DNA of 8,964 nucleotides, taken from contig CAMBDR010000123.1 of NCBI GenBank assembly GCA_945864765.1, forward strand, positions 1-8,964, in the 5' to 3' direction. This stretch comes from Janthinobacterium lividum (lineage in GTDB: Bacteria; Pseudomonadota; Gammaproteobacteria; Burkholderiales; Burkholderiaceae_D). The notes under the pieces were generated by a model. The model was not told the origin of the DNA and did not search any database. It worked only from the letters and a program-made list of their open reading frames with translations. The stretch's first letter is position 1; each line of letters starts with the position of its first letter. Both the position numbers and the translations under genes were made by a program. Shown here piece after piece: positions 1-5,265 of this stretch.

Positions 1-142
1 CGCCATTGGCTTTGGCATAGGCAACTATTTTTTTGACCAGTGCTTGTGCTTCGTCTTTGGTGATTTTATCCTGGGCGTTAGCAACACCAGCAAGGCCGAA
101 TGCAGTGATGGAAATTAAAGCGATTTTGGAAATGTTTTTCAT
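1..142 (-). CDS. Exported Cache-domain-like protein, N-terminal part (cut by window start)
   Basis: Only the first 47 codons are in the window; the gene continues past base 1. The start is the ATG at 142, preceded by a GGAG ribosome binding site about 8 nt upstream. Residues 1-23 form a Sec signal peptide: lysine at position 2, a hydrophobic core IALISITAFGLAGV, then ANA before QDK, so the mature protein is probably periplasmic. The mature start (DKITKDEAQALVKKIVAYAKANG) resembles the first helix of small single-Cache proteins, in which a motif like EAxALVxKAVxYxKxNG precedes a ligand-binding fold. The gene follows the CoA ligase by 27 nt on the same strand and is probably the tail of the transporter operon; such small Cache proteins are often found with this transporter type. 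A role in binding a small organic acid would be inference. Family assignment is moderately sure, because most of the protein is not visible. Confidence 0.7.
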   Translation of the reverse strand, partial: MKNISKIALISITAFGLAGVANAQDKITKDEAQALVKKIVAYAKANG

Positions 143-169
143 TTTATTACTCCAGAAGGTTAATTTTTG

Positions 170-1417
170 CTATTTGTAGCTTCGAGCATCTTCAATGACT
201 TTGCCGTCACTCGGTAAGCTACCGGGTGACAGCCCTTTTACTTCACCACGCAACTTGGTAATGTCGCGCACGGTGGCTTGAATTTGTGCCACCTGGTCAA
301 CAGTCAATGGATCGTTGACTTCACAAAACAATACCATGTTATCGTTGCCGTCGTCGCTGGAAATCACCAAACGTGCCTTGTGAATTTGCACATGGCGTTG
401 CATAATTTCACCGACTTGCGCCGGATGCACAAACATCGCCCGCACCTTTGTACTTTGATCGGCCCGCCCCAGCCAGCCGCGAATGCGCGTATTGGTGCGG
501 CCACAGGGCGAAATGCCGGGTAACACCGCCGATAAATCGCCCGTCGCAAAACGGATTAGCGGGTATTCCGGATGAAAGCTGGTGATCAGGACTTCGCCAA
601 TGTCGCCCTCGTCAGCCAGCTCGCCACTACCCGGTTTTACGATCTCAAGTAGCAATTGCTCTTCCAGTATCATGCCCGGATGGACAATATTTTCATTGCT
701 GGTTTCATAGGCCACACAGCCCACATCGGCAATGCCATAGGCTTGCAATACCTGGGGCACGCCCAGCGCGCGCAGGTGGTTGCGCAGCGATTCGGGCAGG
801 GCTTCGCCGCTCACCAGCGCGCAGCGCAAGCTGCTGATATCTACCCCCTTGGCGTGCGCCAATTCCAGAATGATTTTCAGAAAGGAGGGCGCGCCAGCGT
901 ACACTTCCGGGCGCAAGTTTTGAATCGCCTGCAACTGCATATCGGTTTGACCTGTACCCGCCGGAATCACGGTGCAACCCAGACTCGCGCAAGCGGCTTC
1001 AATCATGAAGGCGGCGGGGGTAAAGTGATAGGAAAAACAGTTTTGCAGTAAATGGCCTTTGCCTATACCCAGCGCATGTAACACGCGGGCAAAGCCGCCC
1101 CAATTGGCATTACGCGCCTGCGGATCGAAAATTGGGCCGGGCGACATAAAGATGCGGGCCAATTCACGGGCAGGCGTCATGTTTAAGCCGCCAAAAGGTA
1201 AGGAGGTGGCTTGAATTTGTTTCAGATTGGATTTGCGCGTCACCGGAAGCTGCGCCAACGCCGCGCGGCTATGAATGTCTGGCGCATTGACGCCATGCAA
1301 AATGGTGTTCCAGCCCGTTGTTTGCTGTGCATGCGCGATCAATTGCGGCAAGCGTGCGATTAAATCCGCTTCCCGTTGCGCTGGATCACGGGTTTCCAAA
1401 GAATCCAGGTATGGCAT
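170..1417 (-). CDS. PaaK-like phenylacetate-CoA ligase family protein (adenylate-forming)
   Basis: A 415-residue protein of the ANL/PaaK family, close to the usual PaaK length (about 430). Members adenylate a carboxylic acid with ATP and transfer it to coenzyme A in the cytoplasm. Visible motifs: PSFL near 177-180, SGEALP 203-208, YGIAD 227-231 (PaaK proteins usually have YGLSE), RFATGD 289-294, GRADQSTKVRAMFVHPAQV around 317-335 (hinge and start of the C-terminal domain) and a final LPSDGK with K406 as the likely catalytic lysine. The usual glycine-rich phosphate loop (SSGTTG) is replaced by SPGPIFDP at 92-99. I chose ATG 1417 over the GTG at 1438, because AAAGGG lies 4 nt before the ATG whereas the GTG has no Shine-Dalgarno and falls in a small hairpin. 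It lies 63 nt after livF in the same operon, which suggests it activates the imported acid. The true substrate cannot be told from the sequence. Confidence 0.85.
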   Translation of the reverse strand: MPYLDSLETRDPAQREADLIARLPQLIAHAQQTTGWNTILHGVNAPDIHSRAALAQLPVTRKSNLKQIQATSLPFGGLNMTPARELARIFMSPGPIFDPQARNANWGGFARVLHALGIGKGHLLQNCFSYHFTPAAFMIEAACASLGCTVIPAGTGQTDMQLQAIQNLRPEVYAGAPSFLKIILELAHAKGVDISSLRCALVSGEALPESLRNHLRALGVPQVLQAYGIADVGCVAYETSNENIVHPGMILEEQLLLEIVKPGSGELADEGDIGEVLITSFHPEYPLIRFATGDLSAVLPGISPCGRTNTRIRGWLGRADQSTKVRAMFVHPAQVGEIMQRHVQIHKARLVISSDDGNDNMVLFCEVNDPLTVDQVAQIQATVRDITKLRGEVKGLSPGSLPSDGKVIEDARSYK

Positions 1418-1430
1418 AATCCCTTTCGTT

Positions 1431-1447
1431 ACTGGCACCGGGCCAGT
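1431..1447 (-). repeat. Small stem-loop before the CoA ligase gene
   Basis: Perfect 6-bp inverted repeat ACTGGC/GCCAGT with a 5-nt loop, 13 nt upstream of the chosen ATG in the livF-ligase gap. It has no T-run, so it is not a terminator. It could affect translation initiation or mRNA processing, but a stem this short may be chance. Confidence 0.3.
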
Positions 1448-1480
1448 TGTATTGTGTCAGGCTGTTGTTCAGGCTATTTT

Positions 1481-2302
1481 CTAGGCCAGCCAGCGTTTGC
1501 GGCGGCGATAAAATTTCATGTCGCGAAAACTTTTGCGACCTTCACCAGAGATGCCCAAATAAAATTCTTTCACATCCTGGTTATTCGCCAAATCTTGCGC
1601 CAGACCTTCCATTACCACCCGGCCATTTTCGAGAATATAGCCGAAATCGGCATAACGCAGCGCGACCATGGTGTTTTGTTCGGCCAACAGGAATGATACC
1701 TGTTCTTTGCTGTTTAAATCCTTGACGATGTGAAAGATTTCATCGACAATTTGCGGCGCAATCCCCATCGAGGGTTCATCCAGCAAAATCATGCTCGGTT
1801 TGGCCATTAGCGAGCGGCCAATCGCACACATTTGTTGTTCTCCTCCAGAAGTATACCCGGCCTGGCTGTTGCGCCTTTCTTTTAGTCTTGGGAAGTAGTG
1901 GTACACCCGCTCCAGATCCTGCTTGAGTTCAGCGCGCGAAATTTGGCGTGTATAAGCGCCCGTCAAGAGATTTTCTTCAATCGTCAAATGGCCAAAACAA
2001 TGCCGTCCTTCCATCACTTGTGACAGGCCGCGTTTCACCAGTTCATTGGGGGTGAGCTGATCAATGCGCTGGCCCTGAAAGTGGACATCGCCTTTGGTCA
2101 CGTCGCCGCGCTCGTTACGCAATAAGGTGGAAATGGTTTTTAAGGTAGTCGATTTACCCGCCCCGTTAGCACCCAACAAGGCGACGATTTTGCCTTTTGG
2201 CACTTCCAGCGACACACCCTTGAGCACGAGGACGACGTGATCGTAAATGACTTCGATGTTATTCACCGATAAATACGCGGCAGAAGAGGTTTCGCTCATC
2301 AT
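1481..2302 (-). CDS. livF: Branched-chain amino acid type ABC transporter ATPase, LivF-like
   Basis: A 273-residue ABC ATPase that powers uptake by a hydrophobic amino acid transporter (HAAT/Liv) family importer at the inner membrane. Walker A is GANGAGKS at 44-51, the Q-loop region is LSQVMEGRHCFGHLT around 93-107, the signature is TSGGEQQ at 151-157 (the first residue of LSGGQ is changed, as in related LivF proteins), and Walker B is MILLDE at 171-176, followed by the D-loop region PSMGIAP. The switch region reads LLAEQN at 205-210, the LivF form. A basic C-terminal tail (RKSFRDMKFYRRRKRW) extends past the core, as in relatives from liv clusters carrying a PaaK gene. All motifs needed for ATP hydrolysis are present. 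Two adjacent ATG codons (2302 and 2299) are possible starts; the weak GAG at 2305-2307 spaces better for 2299. The partner ATPase LivG is not in the window. Confidence 0.92.
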   Translation of the reverse strand: MMSETSSAAYLSVNNIEVIYDHVVLVLKGVSLEVPKGKIVALLGANGAGKSTTLKTISTLLRNERGDVTKGDVHFQGQRIDQLTPNELVKRGLSQVMEGRHCFGHLTIEENLLTGAYTRQISRAELKQDLERVYHYFPRLKERRNSQAGYTSGGEQQMCAIGRSLMAKPSMILLDEPSMGIAPQIVDEIFHIVKDLNSKEQVSFLLAEQNTMVALRYADFGYILENGRVVMEGLAQDLANNQDVKEFYLGISGEGRKSFRDMKFYRRRKRWLA

Positions 2303-2315
2303 GACTCACATGAAT

Positions 2316-2367
2316 GGGTTGATAATAGTTTAACAACGGGTTGACAATAAGCCTGGCTTAACAACGG
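2316..2367. repeat. Imperfect tandem duplication in the binding-protein/livF gap
   Basis: Two neighbouring units share their ends: 2316-2339 runs from GGGTTGATAATA to TTAACAACGG, and 2338-2367 runs from GGGTTGACAATAA to TTAACAACGG. The second unit carries extra bases in the middle, which include one arm of the 2351-2387 stem-loop. The exact shared block is the 10-mer TTAACAACGG at 2330-2339 and 2358-2367. Confidence 0.6.
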
Positions 2368-2387
2368 TGAAACGCTGCAAGCCAGGC
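2351..2387 (-). promoter_or_regulatory. Intercistronic stem-loop between binding-protein gene and livF
   Basis: Perfect 9-bp inverted repeat, GCCTGGCTT (2351-2359) and AAGCCAGGC (2379-2387), with a 19-nt loop. In the transcribed (minus) direction it follows the binding-protein stop codon by about 50 nt and precedes livF by about 50 nt. It has no clean U-tract (TTATT follows), so full termination is unlikely. Known binding-protein operons often carry such hairpins, which protect the upstream mRNA from 3' exonucleases or attenuate the downstream genes, so that the binding protein is made in excess. That role here is inference. Confidence 0.5.
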
Positions 2388-2403
2388 GATCCTGCACAAT
2401 GTG

Positions 2404-2443
2404 GCGCTACCCGGCACTACTCGACACTACCCGACACTACCCG
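2404..2443. repeat. Four 10-bp tandem repeat units over the binding-protein stop codon
   Basis: Four consecutive 10-mers: GCGCTACCCG, GCACTACTCG, ACACTACCCG, ACACTACCCG (starts 2404, 2414, 2424, 2434). The last unit contains the TAG stop (2437-2439) of the binding-protein gene. On the coding strand each unit carries an in-phase-looking GTAG. Slippage here would add or remove 10 bp outside the reading frame, apart from the final codons. Confidence 0.75.
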
Positions 2444-3744
2444 GCGCAAGCAGGGGTCAGTTTCTTGTCTGCCGCATATTTGGCCGACGATTCTTCCAAT
2501 AATTTACGGGTCAATGCCTTGTCGCCCACAATCCAGTTGGGCGTCACCGCCGTCCACTTGCTGCCATTCCATTGCTGTACCTTAACGGCACCCGAGCCTT
2601 CATGATCATCGCATGAGGTTTTCAGGGTTGGGAACATGCCCAGCGCACCCAAGGCTTTTTGACGCGCCTCATCCACATTCAGGTTTTCCAAGCCCCAGCG
2701 CACTTGCTCGCCGGTCAGCACTTTGCCTTTGCCAAATTTTTCTTGGGCGCGGCGCATGGCTTCGGTCCAGAGAATTGCCGCCGTTACGCCGCGCATGTGG
2801 TAGACCGAACCAATCCGGGTTTTATCATCCAGGCTGCCTTTGCCTGCCGCATACACTTTTTTGCGAATTTCATCCAGCACCGGATAATTGCCCGGTGTGT
2901 TAAATGTCATGGTGGTATAGTTTTTGGCGGCATCGCCCGCTGGAATGGTATCTTCTTCCGAGCCTGCCCACCATACGCCCAGCATTTTCTCACGTGGAAA
3001 GCCATTGCGCTGCGCGGTTTTAATGGCCACCGCATTCATTACACCCCAACCCCATAAGATGACGAAATCGGGCTTGGCCTGGCGAATTTGCAACCATTGC
3101 GATTGCTGTTCGTTGCCGGGGTGGGCGACGGGTATTTTGATCAATTCAAAGCCATATTGCTTGGCCATGGCTTCAAATACCGGAAAGGGTTCTTTGCCGT
3201 AGGCAGAATCGTGATACAGATCGACGATTTTTAAGCCTTTCAATTTATCCATGCCGCCCGCTTTTTGGCCCAGATAGGCAATCATGCCTGCCGCCTGATT
3301 CCAATAAGTGGTAATCAAGGGGAAAACGTAGGGGAAAACCTTGCCATTGGCGGCGTCGGAACGGCCATAGCCGAGCGTGGTTAAAGGAATTTTGTCTTGC
3401 CCAACCCGGTCCAAAATGCCATAGGCAATACCGGTTGATAAGGGTTCAACCAGGGATGCGCCACTGTTCTTGGTTTTTAAGCGTTCATAGCATTCGATCC
3501 CGCGTGAGGGCACGTATTCGGTTTCGCATTCTTCCCAAGCCATTTTGACGCCATTCACGCCGCCATTGGCGTTAATCAAATTAAAGTAATCAATGGCACC
3601 GCCAAAAAAGCCCGAGCCGCCTGCGGCATACGGGCCTACCCGATACGATAAAATCGGCACGAATTGATCAGCAGCGCTTGCGTGCAAGCTAACACAGGCA
3701 GCCAGGAAAGCGCTGCCCATCAATATCGACTTAACTAATTTCAT
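2437..3744 (-). CDS. Periplasmic substrate-binding protein of a Liv/HAAT-type ABC transporter
   Basis: A 435-residue type I periplasmic binding protein (Peripla_BP_6-like), which captures the ligand and delivers it to the permease. The signal peptide covers about residues 1-24, with cleavage likely after HASA before ADQFVP. The mature protein begins FVPILSYRVGPYAAGGSGFFGGAIDYFNLIN, the ligand-fold start, followed by NGVKMAWEECETEYVPSRGIECYERLK (62-90), with two cysteines (73 and 85) that could form a disulfide. Later landmarks are VDLYHDSAYGKEPF (174-187), PDFVILWGWG (225-234), GVWWAGSEED (256-265) and VYHMRGVTAAILWTEAMRRAQ (314-334). The start at 3744 is supported by a strong ribosome binding site. 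It lies 23 nt after livM. Residues 14-17 (LAAC) also match a lipobox, but more hydrophobic sequence and an AxA site follow, so a soluble periplasmic form is preferred. The ligand is unknown; branched-chain amino acids should not be assumed, given the CoA ligase in the same operon. Confidence 0.92.
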   Translation of the reverse strand: MKLVKSILMGSAFLAACVSLHASAADQFVPILSYRVGPYAAGGSGFFGGAIDYFNLINANGGVNGVKMAWEECETEYVPSRGIECYERLKTKNSGASLVEPLSTGIAYGILDRVGQDKIPLTTLGYGRSDAANGKVFPYVFPLITTYWNQAAGMIAYLGQKAGGMDKLKGLKIVDLYHDSAYGKEPFPVFEAMAKQYGFELIKIPVAHPGNEQQSQWLQIRQAKPDFVILWGWGVMNAVAIKTAQRNGFPREKMLGVWWAGSEEDTIPAGDAAKNYTTMTFNTPGNYPVLDEIRKKVYAAGKGSLDDKTRIGSVYHMRGVTAAILWTEAMRRAQEKFGKGKVLTGEQVRWGLENLNVDEARQKALGALGMFPTLKTSCDDHEGSGAVKVQQWNGSKWTAVTPNWIVGDKALTRKLLEESSAKYAADKKLTPACAG

Positions 3745-3750
3745 AACAAA

Positions 3751-3758
3751 CTCTCCTT
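3751..3758 (-). promoter_or_regulatory. Strong ribosome binding site of the substrate-binding protein gene
   Basis: The coding strand reads AAGGAGAG, ending 6 nt before the ATG at 3744. It is the best Shine-Dalgarno match in the operon, consistent with the binding protein being made in larger amounts than the membrane and ATPase subunits. Confidence 0.8.
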
Positions 3759-3767
3759 AAAAAAATC

Positions 3768-4847
3768 TTAATACGGGAATGGCCACAGACGCAACTTTTC
3801 CTTGGCAATTTGCCATAAGCGCGCCAAACCATGTGGTTCCACGATTAAGAAAAAAATAATTAACGCGCCAAATATCATTAATTCCAAATTCGATGCGACG
3901 CTGGTTGAAATGGCCCATTGCGGGGAAAAATTATTCCATCCATGCGTCAACGTATTGAGTGTAATTGGCAGCAAGGTGATAAAGGCGGCACCCAGAAATG
4001 AGCCTAAAATCGAACCCACCCCGCCGATAATAATCATGAACAAAATTTTAAACGATAAATCCAGGCTATAGGTATCCTGCTCGACCGTGCCCAAAATCGC
4101 ATAGGCATACAATGCGCCAGCAACCCCGCAATAAAACGAACTGACTGCAAAGGCGAGCAGCTTGGTGCGCATCAGGCGAAAGCCGATCACTTCGGCGGCG
4201 ACATCCATATCCCGCACCGCCATCCAGGAACGCCCGGTATTGGAGCGCAGCATGTTTTTCGCCAATAATGCAAGAATGCAGACAATGCTTAAAACGAGTA
4301 GGTATTTACTAGCGGCAGAAATAAAATCGTAGCCTAGAATACTCATTTTTTGTACCGTGATGACGCCGGTTGTGCTGCCATTGGTAAAATACGGCACATG
4401 GCTCAAGCACCACACAACGAAAAATTGGGTGGCCAGTGTGGCAGCGGCCAAATAAAAGCCGCGAATGCGCAGTGAGGGCAAACCAAATACAATACCCACT
4501 GCGGCTGCGCATAAACCGCCCAATACAAAGGCCAGCAGCAAGGGCATGCCGGGTACGCGTGCCATAAAATTGTAGGCAGAAAAAGCGCCTACGGCCATGA
4601 AGGCAGCACTGCCCAAGGAGAGTTGTCCCGCATAACCTGTTAAAATATTTAAGCCCAAGGCAGCCAGGGCCATGATCAAAGAAGGAATCAGTAAGCCTGT
4701 CAACACATACTCACTGGCGCAAAATGGCAGCACCAAAAATGCGACAAAAAGCAAACAGGCAATGCCGATGCGATCCTGCAGAATCGGAAAGATTTGATTG
4801 TCTGCTTCATAAGTTGATTTAAACTGGCCAGTTTCACGATAGAACAT
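3768..4847 (-). CDS. livM: Branched-chain amino acid type ABC transporter permease, LivM-like
   Basis: A 359-residue polytopic inner-membrane permease, half of the transmembrane channel of a HAAT-type importer. Hydrophobic segments cover roughly residues 27-43, 50-70, 80-95, 101-123, 129-148, 181-196, 229-250, 266-298 and 320-337. Family landmarks are NILTGYAGQLSLGSAAFMAVGAFSA (67-91), GLPSLRIRGFYLAAATLAT (122-140), and the cytoplasmic coupling region GRSWMAVRDMDVAAEVIGF (205-223), which contacts the ATPases. I place the start at ATG 4847. An open frame runs on to a GTG at 4907, adding 20 residues, but it has no ribosome binding site, and the family start is MFYRE followed by GQFK. The gene is first in the minus-strand operon. 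Its normal heterodimer partner LivH, usually just upstream, is missing from the window. Confidence 0.92.
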   Translation of the reverse strand: MFYRETGQFKSTYEADNQIFPILQDRIGIACLLFVAFLVLPFCASEYVLTGLLIPSLIMALAALGLNILTGYAGQLSLGSAAFMAVGAFSAYNFMARVPGMPLLLAFVLGGLCAAAVGIVFGLPSLRIRGFYLAAATLATQFFVVWCLSHVPYFTNGSTTGVITVQKMSILGYDFISAASKYLLVLSIVCILALLAKNMLRSNTGRSWMAVRDMDVAAEVIGFRLMRTKLLAFAVSSFYCGVAGALYAYAILGTVEQDTYSLDLSFKILFMIIIGGVGSILGSFLGAAFITLLPITLNTLTHGWNNFSPQWAISTSVASNLELMIFGALIIFFLIVEPHGLARLWQIAKEKLRLWPFPY

Positions 4848-5018
4848 GGTGTATTTCCCGGTGCGGTTCAAGATATGGGGTAATAGTACTACGGCCCCCG
4901 GTAACACAACGTGAAGCGTTCATCGGTGCATGATAAAAATTCGTTGTATAGCAACATATTGTCTTTCAAAAATCGATGATTTAACTTATGATTTAAGACA
5001 TGCGCGTGGGCAAGGCCA

Positions 5019-5213
5019 ATGCCTGGCCGGATTAAGTGTGGTACTGATGCTGATCCTTTTCAATTTCAAGCGTATCGAAGCAATATTGGTGATATCTTCG
5101 TACTATTGTCTCATGCAGTTTTTTCCGATGATACGCGTTGGGCAGCGACGGCGCTCATTGACTCAAAGCTTTGTGGTAAGCGAAGGCTGGAAGAAGCGGC
5201 AGTGAGGTTATGA
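5019..5213 (+). other. Short open frame, possible coding remnant
   Basis: A 64-codon frame starts at ATG 5019, ends with TGA at 5213, and stays open back to 4992. The predicted peptide looks protein-like in its second half (YRSNIGDIFVLLSHAVFS, then DDTRWAATALIDSKLCGKRR) and uses codons such as GAT and GCG, like its neighbours. It has no good ribosome binding site; only AAGG lies close to the ATG. A second overlapping frame (4930-5205) is also open. I recognise no family. It may be the 3' end of a decayed gene, or a chance frame. Confidence 0.15.
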
Positions 5214-5217
5214 TAAA

Positions 5218-5223
5218 TATAAT
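5218..5223 (+). promoter_or_regulatory. Possible -10 element for the NHL-repeat gene
   Basis: A perfect TATAAT lies 43 nt before the ATG, which would give a leader of about 35 nt. No good -35 hexamer is found 16-18 bp upstream (the area reads AAGAAGCGGCAG), so the call is weak. An alternative -10, TACAAT, lies at 5233-5238. Confidence 0.3.
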
Positions 5224-5254
5224 TGCGTTATTTACAATGGATCATTATGCTATC

Positions 5255-5259
5255 GGGAG
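5255..5259 (+). promoter_or_regulatory. Ribosome binding site of the NHL-repeat gene
   Basis: GGGAG, 6 nt before the ATG at 5266. It fixes this ATG as the start. Confidence 0.75.
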
Positions 5260-5265
5260 TTTTGC

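Larger units (their letters stand above)
4848..5265. other. Divergent intergenic region between livM and the NHL-repeat gene
   Basis: About 420 bp between two divergent genes, so promoters for both are expected here. I see no livH or livG remnant when reading the minus strand. The livM side (4925-5000) is AT-rich; it contains a GTTG-N5-CAAC dyad at 4943-4955 that could be an operator, and AACG-N5-CGTT at 4908-4920. Neither is long enough to be convincing. No clear sigma-70 promoter for livM stands out. The half nearer the NHL gene (about 5000-5213) is richer in GC and has coding-like composition. Confidence 0.6.

Noticed and set aside
656..1051. Plus-strand open frame of 131 codons opposite the CoA ligase
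   Set aside because: Composition looks like an antisense shadow, rich in His, Gln and Ala, with no start signal, while the minus frame has clear ANL motifs.
4905..4907. GTG at 4907 as the livM start
   Set aside because: No ribosome binding site; the added 20 residues do not resemble LivM, whose family start matches the ATG at 4847.
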